From NCBI RefSeq assembly GCF_001593955.1, contig NZ_LTAZ01000007.1, positions 62,001 through 126,000 on the forward strand: 64,000 nucleotides of DNA, in the 5' to 3' direction. The DNA comes from Halalkalicoccus paucihalophilus (GTDB taxonomy: Archaea; Halobacteriota; Halobacteria; Halobacteriales; Halalkalicoccaceae). How positions within the stretch are numbered: position 1 is the first letter of the stretch; each line of letters starts with the position of its first letter. Below are positions 45,308 through 53,911 of the stretch, piece after piece. Under the pieces are notes generated by a model. That model was not told the DNA's origin. It saw only the letters and a list, made by a program, of their open reading frames with translations, and searched no databases. The position numbers and the translations under genes were made by a program.

Positions 45308-45347
45308 TTCCGAAAACGTTTACCAAGGCGATGCGGAATGGTCGTTG

Positions 45348-46124
45348 ATGAAGGTTCTCGTGACCGTCGCGGAGGTGGGAACCGTCGAGGACGACTTCGA
45401 AATCGACGGCGCTGCCATCGACGAACGGTACCTCGAATACGACCTCAACGAGTGGGACGACTACGCCGTCGAGGAGGCCGTTCAGCTCGAAGAGGAGGGC
45501 CTCGCAGACGAGGTCGTCACGGTGACGATCGGTCCCGAACGCTCCGAGGAGACGATCCGAATGGCGCTCGCGAAGGGAGCCGACCGCGCGATCCGCGTCT
45601 GGGACAGCTCCTTCGAAGGGCTGCTCGACGTGGCCGCCAAAACGGAGATCCTGCGGGCGGTCGTCGCCGAGGAGGAGCCCGACCTGATCCTCGGCGGGGT
45701 CCAGACCGGCGACGCCATGTTCGGTGCGACCGGCGTCTCGCTCGCCGCGGCCATCGACTACCCGTGGGCCGCCGTCGTCAACGATCTGGAGTTCGACGGC
45801 GAGACCGCGAGCGTCCACCGCGAACTCGAAGGCGGCGTCGAGGAGCTCACGGACGTCGAGACGCCCGCCGTTCTGACCATCCAAACCGGGATCAACGAGC
45901 CGCGCTACGCGAGCCTCAGAGGGATCCGACAGGCCCAGAGCAAGGAGATCGCCGTCCAGACGCTCGCCGATCTGGGTCTCGACGGCCTCGACAGCGACCT
46001 CCGGCTCACGGAGATGTACGAGCCGGAGGTCGAAAGCGACGCGACGGTCTTCGAGGGGAACGCCGAGGACACCGCCGTCCAGCTCGCGGGCGTCCTCCGC
46101 GAGAAGGGGGTGGGCGCACAATGA
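45348..46124 (+). CDS. etfB: Electron transfer flavoprotein beta subunit
   Basis: This 258-residue protein binds AMP and helps form the FAD site of heterodimeric ETF, which takes electrons from acyl-CoA and other dehydrogenases. It has KVLVTVAEV at the start, the adenine nucleotide alpha-hydrolase fold, and LAAAIDYPWAAVVNDLEFDG near 126-145. The R-Y-A-S-L-R-G-I-R-Q-A-x-S-K-E recognition region lies near 186-200. An ATG five bases into its stop context opens a small frame that leads to etfA. Confidence 0.92.
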   Translation: MKVLVTVAEVGTVEDDFEIDGAAIDERYLEYDLNEWDDYAVEEAVQLEEEGLADEVVTVTIGPERSEETIRMALAKGADRAIRVWDSSFEGLLDVAAKTEILRAVVAEEEPDLILGGVQTGDAMFGATGVSLAAAIDYPWAAVVNDLEFDGETASVHRELEGGVEELTDVETPAVLTIQTGINEPRYASLRGIRQAQSKEIAVQTLADLGLDGLDSDLRLTEMYEPEVESDATVFEGNAEDTAVQLAGVLREKGVGAQ

Positions 46125-46186
46125 CGACCGGTGTGCGCTCGATGCGTACCGACGGCATCGTTCTCACGAAGGGTGAGAGCCGATGA
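46121..46186 (+). CDS. Candidate 21-aa micro-ORF between etfB and etfA
   Basis: ATG 46121 overlaps the etfB stop (ATGA), and the micro-ORF's own TGA overlaps the etfA ATG (ATGA again). It encodes 21 residues (MTTGVRSMRTDG...GESR), basic rather than acidic, with no family. The etfA Shine-Dalgarno-like GGTGAG (46172-46177) lies inside it. It may be a coupling device that carries ribosomes from etfB to etfA, or a chance frame. Confidence 0.35.
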   Translation: MTTGVRSMRTDGIVLTKGESR

Positions 46187-47139
46187 CGGGCGTTCTGGCG
46201 ATCGCCGAACACCGCCGCGGCGAACTGCGCGACGTGAGCTACGAGCTGATCGGTGCGGGCCGCGAACTCGCCGACGACCTCGACGAGGAACTCCACGTCG
46301 CGGTCATCAGCGGGCAGGTCGAGGAGTTCGCCCGCTCGCTCTCGAAGGAGGGCGTCGACGTCGTCCATACGGTACCCGACGGCGCGGAGTTCAACCACGA
46401 CGTCTACACGCAGGTCACGGAACAACTCGCCGACGAACTCGACCCGTCGGTCGTGTTGATGCCCAACTCGGTCAACGGCCTCGATTACGGGCCCGCAGTC
46501 GCCGCCAGGCTCGGTCGGCCGCTGGTGACCGACGTGGTCGATGCGTCCTTCGAGGACGGGTTCGTCGCGACCCGCGAGATGTACGGTTCGAAAGTCGAGA
46601 CGACCGTCGAGGTCGACGCCGAGCGGGTCGCGGTGATGATCCGCGGCGGCGAGTGGCCCGGCGCGACCGGCAACGGCGACACCGAGGTCAGGGAGTTCGA
46701 GGCCGATATCGACGAGTCGGCGGTCCGGACGACGGTCACGGGCTTCGAGGAGGTCGGCGGCGGTGACGTCGATATCAGCGACGCCGAGGTGCTCGTCAGC
46801 GTCGGGCGGGGCATCGGGGAGGAGGAGAACATCGAGCTGATCGAGGAGCTCGCGGAGGCGCTCGATGCGACCCTGTCGTCCTCGCGGCCCATCGTCGACA
46901 ACGAGTGGCTGCCCAAGAACAGGCAGGTCGGCCAGTCGGGCAAGACCGTCACGCCCGAGGTCTACATCGCGATCGGCATCTCAGGGGCGGTCCAGCACGT
47001 CGCCGGGATGAAAGGCTCGGAGACGATCGTCGCGATCAACACCGACCCGAACGCGCCGATCTTCGACATCGCGGACTACGGCATCGTCGACGACCTCTTC
47101 GACGTGGTGCCGGCGCTGATCGACGAGTTCGAGGGCTAG
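46183..47139 (+). CDS. etfA: Electron transfer flavoprotein alpha subunit
   Basis: This 318-residue protein carries the FAD domain of ETF. The N-terminal domain (1-190) matches EtfB. The C-terminal FAD motif region is clear: [40 protein letters not shown] spans about 231-270, followed by [17 protein letters not shown]. It has no FixC/FixX neighbours, so a bifurcating complex is not indicated here. The start [15 protein letters not shown] is preceded by GGTGAG. The stop is shared with the convergent DUF2071 gene in a CTAG. Confidence 0.94.
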   Translation: MTGVLAIAEHRRGELRDVSYELIGAGRELADDLDEELHVAVISGQVEEFARSLSKEGVDVVHTVPDGAEFNHDVYTQVTEQLADELDPSVVLMPNSVNGLDYGPAVAARLGRPLVTDVVDASFEDGFVATREMYGSKVETTVEVDAERVAVMIRGGEWPGATGNGDTEVREFEADIDESAVRTTVTGFEEVGGGDVDISDAEVLVSVGRGIGEEENIELIEELAEALDATLSSSRPIVDNEWLPKNRQVGQSGKTVTPEVYIAIGISGAVQHVAGMKGSETIVAINTDPNAPIFDIADYGIVDDLFDVVPALIDEFEG

Positions 47140-47855
47140 GGGTACTCGGTTCGCCCGCGTTCGCGTCGCTTGCTGCCGGTCGTCGTCACCTCAAGGCCGG
47201 GACTGTAGTAACAGACGGGCTCGGAGTCGGGACGGGCGAACCCGTTGGCCTCGAACAGCGTGTTCTCCTCCAGCCGTGCCGTTGCCGGATACAGCGTCCA
47301 CGGGCCGTGATCGACGTCGGTGTAGCGGACGGCTCCATCGGCTCCCTGCGTGTAGAGCCGTCTGCGCTCGGTCAGGAACGCCGCACGGGAGCCCGGTTCT
47401 GGGATGAAGGGCTCGCCCGTCGGCCCGTAGGTCGCCGAAAAGCGAACGGGCCGGTCGCCGGGGTGGAGCCGCCGGCTCGCGAAGTGCACCTCCCCGTCTG
47501 TCGCCTCCACCTCGATCCGGGCGTAGTAGTAGGGAAGCCGGTGGAACAGGCGCGCGCCGAGGACGCTCGCGACCCCCTGTGCGTCGAGACTGAAGAAGTA
47601 GACCCCCGGTTCGCCCCAGTGGGTGACGTAGGTTCGGAGGTTGAGTTCGGGGAGGTCGATCCCCACACGTCGAGGGAGCCTGCGCGGGCGAGTGTCGACG
47701 TTGACGAAGGGGACGACCGAGAGCCAGCCGGCTCCTTCATGGGTATCGACCGACAGCGCGTCGGGCAGGTGCGAATCGAGTCGGTCGGGATCGACCGACC
47801 AGTTGGCGAACAGGAGGTGTCGCCACCCGAACGTAAGCGGGAGCGGAACGTCCAT
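47136..47855 (-). CDS. DUF2071 (YqjF-like) family protein
   Basis: This 239-residue soluble protein of the acetoacetate-decarboxylase-like DUF2071/YqjF family starts with FGWRHLLFANWSVDPDRLDSHLP and contains VPFVNVDTRPR near 48-58, both typical. The GARLFHRLPYYYARIEVE segment near 101-118 is conserved. The biochemical role is not established for the family. It is convergent with etfA. Confidence 0.85.
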   Translation of the reverse strand: MDVPLPLTFGWRHLLFANWSVDPDRLDSHLPDALSVDTHEGAGWLSVVPFVNVDTRPRRLPRRVGIDLPELNLRTYVTHWGEPGVYFFSLDAQGVASVLGARLFHRLPYYYARIEVEATDGEVHFASRRLHPGDRPVRFSATYGPTGEPFIPEPGSRAAFLTERRRLYTQGADGAVRYTDVDHGPWTLYPATARLEENTLFEANGFARPDSEPVCYYSPGLEVTTTGSKRRERGRTEYP

Positions 47856-47947
47856 ACGCGGCGTACGTCGCCCCGTCGGTTAACCCCGGCGTCGGGAGCG
47901 CCGTCGATCCGTCATCTACTTGCCTCGACCGCCCCGAATGCCCGGTA

Positions 47948-48790
47948 ATGGAGTATCTCGAACGTCGCCAAGCGCTCGTCGACGAGCGCCTGGAGGCCAT
48001 CGTGGGCGGGGTCGAGCCCGATCGCCTCGCCCACGAGGTGGGCCACACGGCGCTGTCGGGGGGAAAGCGGGTCCGCCCGACGGTGACGGTGCTGGTCTGC
48101 GAGGCCGTCGGCGGCGAGCCGGACGACGCCGTGGACTTCGGCGTCGGGATCGAACTCGTCCACAACGCCTCGCTCGTGGTCGACGACATCATCGACCAGT
48201 CGGCGAGACGCCGCGGCGTCGAGAGCGCGTGGACGAAGTACGGCTACGGCCCGGCGATCATCGGGAGCGACGCCCAGCTCGGCGAGGCCTTCGCGCTGTT
48301 CTCGGCGGATCCACGCGCGATGCAGACGGTGACCGAGGCGATGGTCGAACTCGGGGAGGGCGAGGCCACGGAGCTGGTGGCCCAGCCGAGTTCGGAGGCC
48401 GAGTACATGGAACTCGCCCGACGCAAAACCGGCGCGTTGTTTCGTGCCGCGGCCGAACTCGGGGCGATCGCTACGGACGCCGACGCCGTCACCGTCGAGG
48501 CCGTCGGCGAGTACGCAGAACGGGTCGGGATAGCCTTCCAGATCCGCGACGACGTGCTGGATGCGACGGCCGACGCCGACGATCTCGGAAAGCCCACGGG
48601 ACAGGACGACGAGATGGAACGGCCCTCCCTGCTACAGGTGACCGACCTCACGCCGGAGGAGGCGGACCAGCGTGCCCACGACCAGTCCGAGGCCGCACTC
48701 AAGGCGCTCTCGCGGATCGAGGTCGCGGACGAACAGGCCCACGAGTACCTCCACGATCTCGCGGAGTTCGTCGTTATTCGTGAACAATAA
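47948..48790 (+). CDS. Polyprenyl (isoprenoid) diphosphate synthase
   Basis: This 280-residue trans-prenyltransferase condenses isopentenyl diphosphate with an allylic diphosphate. SGGKRVRP lies at 37-44. The first Asp-rich motif is D79-D-I-I-D83 followed by RRRG, the second FQIRDDVLD near 198-206. It is shorter than the usual 320-350 residues, and the second motif reads DDVLD rather than DDILD. It may make the chain of menaquinone or a C20-type lipid precursor; product length cannot be decided by eye. Confidence 0.88.
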   Translation: MEYLERRQALVDERLEAIVGGVEPDRLAHEVGHTALSGGKRVRPTVTVLVCEAVGGEPDDAVDFGVGIELVHNASLVVDDIIDQSARRRGVESAWTKYGYGPAIIGSDAQLGEAFALFSADPRAMQTVTEAMVELGEGEATELVAQPSSEAEYMELARRKTGALFRAAAELGAIATDADAVTVEAVGEYAERVGIAFQIRDDVLDATADADDLGKPTGQDDEMERPSLLQVTDLTPEEADQRAHDQSEAALKALSRIEVADEQAHEYLHDLAEFVVIREQ

Positions 48791-48847
48791 CCCGGTTTTA
48801 GCGCTTGGCCAACGGACCTTTATCCGCCGAGACCGTACGTCCGTCCA

Positions 48848-49114
48848 ATGACGCGACCCGTCCACGCGACCGACCCCGACGGCCCGCCCGACAGGAAATC
48901 CGTGCTGTTCTGTCCGAACTGTGAACACTGGAGCCCGGTCGATGGCGACTGGACCGTCCGCGAACGTGCGACGAGCGTCGAGTACCGCTGTCCCGACTGC
49001 GAGGCGCGGATCACCGAGCGCGAACGCGAGCAACCGCCCATCGCGCGGGCGTGGTCCGCGTGGGTCCGCGCGGCGAGCGCGTGGTTCAAACCGCCCAAAC
49101 GGCTTCGGGCCTGA
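48848..49114 (+). CDS. Small zinc-ribbon protein
   Basis: This 88-residue protein has two C-x2-C knuckles (CPNC near 22-25, CPDC near 48-51) forming one zinc ribbon, then a basic/aromatic C-terminal helix (WVRAASAWFKPPKRL) that could touch membrane or nucleic acid. It starts 57 bases after the prenyl synthase stop, on the same strand. Similar short proteins are widespread in haloarchaea; function unknown. Confidence 0.75.
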   Translation: MTRPVHATDPDGPPDRKSVLFCPNCEHWSPVDGDWTVRERATSVEYRCPDCEARITEREREQPPIARAWSAWVRAASAWFKPPKRLRA

Positions 49115-49119
49115 AACGC

Positions 49120-50205
49120 TCAGGTCGGCTCCGCCCGGCGATCTATTCTCGATTCGGCGATAGCGAAGACGAGCGTGCTCGCGAGTCCCAGCAGCGTGCC
49201 GACCGTGAGCGCGATCGCCACATAGGGAAGGTCCCGATAGCCCAGCACGAACGCGCTGACAGCGTGGAGCACGACCGCGATCGAGACGACGTAAAACGGC
49301 GCGTTGAGGTAGCGCCACTCGAAACGCCCCGCGAGGTACTCGTCGGTGATCTGGCCCAGACTGGAGGTGATCCCGGCGGCGGCGAACCACTGGATCGCGC
49401 CGTAGACCAGCGCGGCGATCACGCCGCCGGTCCCTAGTGTCGTCCCCACGCGAGCACGCTCGAGGGCCTCGAGCCCGCCGACGCCGCCGATGAACAGCAA
49501 CGCGGCCGCCACCACGTAGGTGATCAGGGTCACACGACCGGTGTAGAGCAACTGTCGGCCGCGTTCTGCGTACTCGTCGACCGTCGTTTCGAGCCCGAGC
49601 CCCCGGAACAGAACGTACAGGCCCAGCATCGCCGAGAGCACCCCGAGGATACTGCCGGGGAGTCCGAGCAGGTCGGCGACGGCCACGAGCGGATAGATCA
49701 ACAGGAGAATACCGAGTGGAATGAGGATCGTCCCCCTCGTCTCGGGGTCGTTCAGCACCTGCTTGATCGTGTAATACATCGATTCTAAGTCCTGAGCCTG
49801 CCGGACGACGACCCGGCGCACGCCGTCGACCGGAACGCGCGAACGGATCACGGGGATGACGCTCTCGTCCTGGGCACCGTCAGTGACGATGATCACGGAG
49901 ACGGACTCGCCGGTCGCCAGTCCCGCGAGCACGCGGTCGAGTTCGTCCCCGACCTCGCGGTTGGCGCTGACGTCGGCCTTCGCGTTGCCGGTGATGGCGG
50001 CGACTTCGACGGCCTCGCCCTCGCTCGCGAGCCGGTCGTAGAGGTGGGTACCCTGAAAGAGGACGTTCACGTCGGAGTCCTCGGGATCGGCGGTAGCGAG
50101 CGCGACGGCGGCGGCCTCACAGGCCTCACGGCCGACGACCGGGGTGTCGAAGCCGGTCTTCCGGCCGATGTCGTCGTCGAGGTCGACACACAACACCAGC
50201 AGCAT
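49120..50205 (-). CDS. DUF373 family membrane protein
   Basis: This 361-residue archaeal DUF373 protein has a soluble N-terminal domain (1-145) with LCVDLDDDIGRKTG at the start and VIIVTDGAQDE near 103-113, both metal- or nucleotide-site-like. About six to seven transmembrane helices follow (about 155-355). The family is archaea-specific and uncharacterised. The acidic LDDD motif is suggestive of a phosphoryl-transfer or metal site, which is inference. It is convergent with the zinc-ribbon gene. Confidence 0.87.
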   Translation of the reverse strand: MLLVLCVDLDDDIGRKTGFDTPVVGREACEAAAVALATADPEDSDVNVLFQGTHLYDRLASEGEAVEVAAITGNAKADVSANREVGDELDRVLAGLATGESVSVIIVTDGAQDESVIPVIRSRVPVDGVRRVVVRQAQDLESMYYTIKQVLNDPETRGTILIPLGILLLIYPLVAVADLLGLPGSILGVLSAMLGLYVLFRGLGLETTVDEYAERGRQLLYTGRVTLITYVVAAALLFIGGVGGLEALERARVGTTLGTGGVIAALVYGAIQWFAAAGITSSLGQITDEYLAGRFEWRYLNAPFYVVSIAVVLHAVSAFVLGYRDLPYVAIALTVGTLLGLASTLVFAIAESRIDRRAEPT

Positions 50206-50321
50206 CGGGCGGGTCTACGCTACGGGCGGATAAGGACCTTCGGGGAATCGATTGCCGCGGCGAGGCCCTCGGGACGAACCCGTGTGTCTTTTGTCCATCG
50301 GACGCGTTGTCGGAACACGAA

Positions 50322-51314
50322 ATGATCTCGAAGGGCTGTGAGCAGTGCGCAAAAGGGGGGAAGATGGTGCTGTTCGTCTACGGCTACTGCGACCAGCGCG
50401 ACTGCTTTTACTGTCCCTTGGGGGAAAACCGGAAGAACGTCACGCAGGTCTACGCCAACGAGCGCCCCGTCGAGAACGATTCCGACGTGATCGAGGAGGC
50501 AAAGCGGATGGACGCTTTGGGTACCTCGCTGACGGGCGGCGAACCACAGGAGGCCATGGAGAAGACCTGCCGGTATCTGCGCCTGCTCAAAGAGGAGTTC
50601 GGTGCCGACCACCACACCCACCTCTATACGGGCATCACGGGCGGACGCGAGAACATGCGCCGACTCAGCGAGGCGGGCCTCGACGAGATCCGATTCCACC
50701 CTCCCCTAGAGCTTTGGGGCGAGATGCACGGCACCGAATGGGAGGAGATCCTCCATATCGCCCGCGAGGAGGGACTCACTCCTGCGTTCGAGATCCCCGG
50801 TATTCGCGCCGAAACCGAGTTCCTCGACTTCCTCGACGAGGGGGCGGCGGAGTTCTGTAACATCAACCAGTTCGAGATGAGCGACGGCAACTACAGGCGG
50901 ATGCAGGAGGAGGGCTACGAGCTCGAAGAGGGCCACATGAGCGCCGTCGAGGGCTCGAAAGCTATCTTAGAGGAGATGGGCGATCACCCGAAAGTCTACT
51001 TCTGTACGAGCGTGTTCAAGGACGCCGCCCAGCACCGGAATCGCCTGAAACGGATGGCCCGCAACATCCGCCGGGAGTTCGACGAGATCACCGACGACGG
51101 CACCCTCGTGTATGGAAAGACCCGGGCGCCCGAAGCCCGACTCCGGGATCTGGACGTACCCGCGGAGTTCTACACCGCCAAATCGGATCACGTCGAACTC
51201 GCGTGGTGGCTCTTAGAGGAGATGGTCGAGGAAGGAGACCTGACCGAGGGCGAGATCGTCGAGCAGTACCCGACCTACGACGGGACGGTCGTGGAGCGAA
51301 CGCCGTTAGCGTAG
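50322..51314 (+). CDS. Radical SAM protein (COG2108-like)
   Basis: This 330-residue archaeal radical SAM protein has its likely cluster cysteines at C23, C28 and C31 (CDQRDCFYC), a C-x4-C-x2-C spacing rather than the standard C-x3-C-x2-C. SLTGGEP near 67-73 is the GGE SAM-binding motif. N-terminal CEQCAKGGK adds two cysteines that may bind a further metal. The C-terminal half contains KTRAPEARLRDL. The family is related in annotation to pyruvate-formate-lyase activases, but its reaction is unknown. The start is ATG 50322; a TTG at 50307 is unlikely. Confidence 0.85.
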   Translation: MISKGCEQCAKGGKMVLFVYGYCDQRDCFYCPLGENRKNVTQVYANERPVENDSDVIEEAKRMDALGTSLTGGEPQEAMEKTCRYLRLLKEEFGADHHTHLYTGITGGRENMRRLSEAGLDEIRFHPPLELWGEMHGTEWEEILHIAREEGLTPAFEIPGIRAETEFLDFLDEGAAEFCNINQFEMSDGNYRRMQEEGYELEEGHMSAVEGSKAILEEMGDHPKVYFCTSVFKDAAQHRNRLKRMARNIRREFDEITDDGTLVYGKTRAPEARLRDLDVPAEFYTAKSDHVELAWWLLEEMVEEGDLTEGEIVEQYPTYDGTVVERTPLA

Positions 51315-51343
51315 GCGGTCACGGTTGCGGCCCCGTTTTCCCC

Positions 51344-51369
51344 GCGAGCGAACGAAGTGAGCGAGCGGT
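51344..51369. repeat. GCGAGCGAACGAAGTGAGCGAGCGG intergenic motif
   Basis: This purine-rich short sequence lies in the 167-base gap before the TRAM gene. A related piece (GAGCGAAGTGAGGGGAG) occurs at about 55790-55805. Such strings recur between genes in haloarchaeal genomes, an observation from memory. Function unknown. Confidence 0.4.
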
Positions 51370-51481
51370 AGCACCGAGTGACAGACGGGAACGAGGTGCG
51401 CTTTTGATCGGCCTTTTCCTGCGCTTCGCTGGCAAAAGGTGGGTCGTAAGCGTTTAGCCCGCCGCTTTGCTACCGTTCCGT

Positions 51482-51940
51482 ATGCCGGACTGTCCGCTCG
51501 CAGACGAGTGCCCGAGTTATTCGGAGCGAATCGCAGGGATGGGGTGTCAACACTACGGGGATCGCGGCGGCGCCGAGTGGTGTAACCACTACAATCAGCC
51601 GATCCGCGAACTCAAACAACAGCCCGTCCAGCCCGGCGAAGAGGTCGTCATCGAGGTCGATGACATGCACGAGAGCGGAGCCGGCGTGGGTCGAACCGAG
51701 GACGGGTTCATCGTAATGGTCGATGGGATCCTGCCTGTGGCGCGCGCTCGCGTGAAGATCACGAGGGTCCACTCGAACCACGCCCGTGCCGAGGAGATCG
51801 AACGACTCCCGCTCGAATCCGAGGAGAACGAGGAGCGGGCCGAAACGGACGGCGAGTCCGAGGACGAGGAGACGGAAGGAAAGGGCAGAAAACCGAGTCG
51901 CGAACGGCTCGGCAGTCGTGACAACTTCTGGGGCGCATAG
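51482..51940 (+). CDS. TRAM-domain protein with N-terminal Cys cluster
   Basis: The protein has 152 residues. The N-terminus has four to five cysteines (CPLADECP, GCQHY, WCNHY) within residues 4-38, a likely zinc site. A TRAM domain follows at about 50-110 (GEEVVIEVDDMHESGAGVGRTEDGFIVMVDG), an RNA-binding beta barrel found on translation-related enzymes and on cold-shock-like archaeal proteins. The C-terminal 40 residues are acidic and disordered. It probably binds RNA. A Tfx-type gene follows 7 bases later. Confidence 0.85.
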   Translation: MPDCPLADECPSYSERIAGMGCQHYGDRGGAEWCNHYNQPIRELKQQPVQPGEEVVIEVDDMHESGAGVGRTEDGFIVMVDGILPVARARVKITRVHSNHARAEEIERLPLESEENEERAETDGESEDEETEGKGRKPSRERLGSRDNFWGA

Positions 51941-51947
51941 GCGCACC

Positions 51948-52424
51948 ATGACCGAATCGAACGACTACGACGTCGACGCGTTGCTCGATCAGGTCGGCTT
52001 CGAGTCGGATCGAAACGTGCTGACCCGACGACAGGCCGAGGTGTTGGCACTGCGCGAACGCGACGTGCCACAAGCCGACATCGCCCATCGCCTCGGTACC
52101 TCCCGGGCGAACGTCTCGAGCATCGAGGCGAGCGCCCGGACGAACGTCGAAAAGGCCCGCGAAACGATCGCCTTCGCTGAAGCACTCAACGCTCCGGTTC
52201 GCGTGGACGTCGCCGCGGGCGCTGATCTCTACGACATTCCCTCTCGCGTGTATGCCGCCTGTGACGACGCCGGTGTGAAGGTCAACCAGACCGCGCCGGA
52301 ACTGATGAAATCCGTCAGCGATGCTGCCGGTGACGCAGTGAGCGGACGTGAAGTCAAGCGCGACCTACTGGTAGGAGTCACAATGGACGGCACCGTACGA
52401 GTCCGGCGACAGGACACCGGTTGA
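51948..52424 (+). CDS. Tfx-family DNA-binding protein
   Basis: This 158-residue protein has a helix-turn-helix at about 24-62 (LTRRQAEVLALRERDVPQADIAHRLGTSRANVSSIEASARTNV) and a C-terminal Tfx domain (75-155; VRVDVAAGADLYDIPSRVYAACDDAGVKVN). The type protein, methanogen Tfx, binds DNA near molybdoformylmethanofuran dehydrogenase genes; a conserved role in haloarchaea is not known. It begins 8 bases after the TRAM gene stop, so both are likely on one transcript. Confidence 0.88.
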   Translation: MTESNDYDVDALLDQVGFESDRNVLTRRQAEVLALRERDVPQADIAHRLGTSRANVSSIEASARTNVEKARETIAFAEALNAPVRVDVAAGADLYDIPSRVYAACDDAGVKVNQTAPELMKSVSDAAGDAVSGREVKRDLLVGVTMDGTVRVRRQDTG

Positions 52425-52681
52425 ACGAACTCCCGACGATCAGCCGGAGGTCCACCACAGATTATAAACCAACAGTGACGATAGAGAACCGGCGAGCGAT
52501 GCTCTCGGTCGAGGTGGTGTGCACTAGGGAGGGTCGCGCTTCTGAAAACGGTCCTCGATCCCCCACCGGGACGATACCGACCGATCAGCCCCCGAGTTTC
52601 GGCGTGCCGAACGGATAAGTAGATCAAGTATTGTGGTAGAGTAAATCTAACAATGAGATAGGTCTCTCGAGATCGGTCTCG

Positions 52682-52789
52682 ATGGATGTCGGCTATATGA
52701 TGGGTGTCGGGATCTTCACCGCGCTCGGCATCGTCGCCGTCACCGCCAGTACTCTCGCGTGGCTCGCGTTCGTTGCCTTCGAGGGGTAG
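52682..52789 (+). CDS. Candidate 35-aa single-TM protein
   Basis: ATG 52682 opens a 35-codon frame encoding MDVGYMMGVGIF, then one hydrophobic helix ending in AFVAFEG. Ala/Val/Leu/Thr-rich content over residues 6-32 makes it a plausible single-pass membrane microprotein. A TATA-like GAGTAAATC lies about 35 bases upstream. The frame has the GC-rich third positions of real haloarchaeal genes although the surrounding DNA is poorer in GC. Function unknown. Confidence 0.5.
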   Translation: MDVGYMMGVGIFTALGIVAVTASTLAWLAFVAFEG

Positions 52790-53398
52790 GAACTCCTCCT
52801 GTTTTCGACGGGCAATGCGCTCACTGCGATCCCCTCTAGCGCCGCTCGACTCTGGAAGAGATGGTCTGTGAGGACAACCTCCCGACCGAACTCCACGGAA
52901 TCGACGACAGTGAGCCGAGACGACCGTTACTCATCACCGGCGCTCGCGGTGCTCGGAAGCTTGAACGCGATCAGTTCGTTTGCACCGCTGTCCTTTGTTG
53001 TGATCTCCGTCTACTACAGAGCGTTCCGGCGGTTGTGCTCTCGGTCTCGATCGCTTCGCGTTCGAAGTAACCGCTTCGATAGCGATGACGTCGATGACGA
53101 GCCCACCACGAACGTATCGACCTTGATGGTATATAGGTGAGACAGTAAGGCGATAGCGACAGACATCGCCCCGACCGCATCGATAACCGAGAGGGGACCC
53201 GTCACCATCGAGTCGCACCGTGGTATCGCAAGCGCGCTGATCGGTACGTCGGTCGAACCTCCTTAACCCCGATCCATCGTTCGAGAGGAGCCGTCTCGCC
53301 GAACCGCCTTTTATCCATCACCTATCGTTCTATATCGTAGAATAGAGTTTATCCCGGTCACGCGCGAATCGGACGCCCCAAAGAGGTACGAACGGAAG
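52790..53398. other. Gene-poor intergenic region with isolated TATA elements
   Basis: About 600 bases show no convincing coding frame on either strand; frames present are Arg/Ser-rich or lack starts near promoters. GC is lower than average. A near-palindromic GGTATATAGG (53129-53138) and TTCTATATCG (about 53329-53338) look like TATA boxes without a gene after them, so an RNA gene or decayed gene is possible. I see no tRNA cloverleaf or repeat array here. Confidence 0.5.
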
Positions 53399-53662
53399 CT
53401 ACCAGGTCTCGATCGTCTCGTTATGGAGGTCCTCGACACAGCCCTCACAGTCGGGATGACCGGCCTCGTAACACTCGGGACGACCGTCAGAATCGAGTTC
53501 GACGGCTCGCTTCTCGGCGTAGCGTCGACAGACGATGTGTGCGCGTTCGTTTTCGAGGACGGAATTTCTGGCGCCTTCGTAGTCGTGGCGTGCCTTCTCG
53601 TAGTGTCGCCCCGCTTTGCGGAGCGTCGTCCGTACGAAACGATTCATCGCCCGTCGATCCAT
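53399..53662 (-). CDS. Small Cys-containing haloarchaeal protein (DUF7091-like)
   Basis: This 87-residue protein starts MDRRAMNRFVRTTLRKAGRHYEKA, a basic helical segment, followed by an ECYEAGHPDCEGCVEDL cysteine cluster (near 65-80) that may bind a metal, and ends ETIETW. It resembles a conserved short haloarchaeal family (DUF7091 from memory). The start at 53662 is preferred to 53686 because the family begins with MDRR. Function unknown. Confidence 0.7.
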   Translation of the reverse strand: MDRRAMNRFVRTTLRKAGRHYEKARHDYEGARNSVLENERAHIVCRRYAEKRAVELDSDGRPECYEAGHPDCEGCVEDLHNETIETW

Positions 53663-53840
53663 ACGGTTGCTACAGGAGCGCCACACAAAGACCCGTCGTC
53701 GAATTTACCTCGCGTCCGTACGGGAGTACGTTCGAGGTAGGTGTATCGATACGTACCGAACCGTCGGCTGACCGGATACGGACGCTCGCTACGGACGGTA
53801 CTCGAGGATGGAGGGATCACTTTCACTCCGCTCACGGAAC

Positions 53841-53850
53841 TTTTTATACT
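53841..53850 (+). promoter_or_regulatory. TATA box upstream of rpa3
   Basis: TTTTTATACT is centred about 24 bases before the ATG at 53870 and 62 bases before the rpa3 ATG. This geometry fits a leaderless mRNA whose first codon is the 13-aa micro-ORF start rather than rpa3 itself. Confidence 0.6.
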
Positions 53851-53869
53851 ATCGGGGACCAACAGTCGT

Positions 53870-53911
53870 ATGTCTCCCATTGAAAACGAAGCGGAGACAG
53901 TAAACCCATGA
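53870..53911 (+). CDS. Candidate 13-aa leader ORF upstream of rpa3
   Basis: ATG 53870 opens a 13-residue frame (MSPIENEAETVNP) whose TGA overlaps the rpa3 ATG as ATGA. It sits where a leaderless transcript from the TATA box at 53841 should begin. If real, ribosomes load at the micro-ORF and restart on rpa3. Too short to judge by composition. Confidence 0.4.
   Translation: MSPIENEAETVNP

Noticed and set aside
52421-52618. 65-codon frame from TTG overlapping the Tfx gene stop
   Set aside because: Weak start, mixed composition, no structure and no promoter signal.
53014-53208. 64-codon minus-strand frame with one hydrophobic stretch
   Set aside because: The stretch (VIDAVGAMSVAIALL) is plausible, but the rest is Ser/Arg-rich and no TATA element lies at the right distance.
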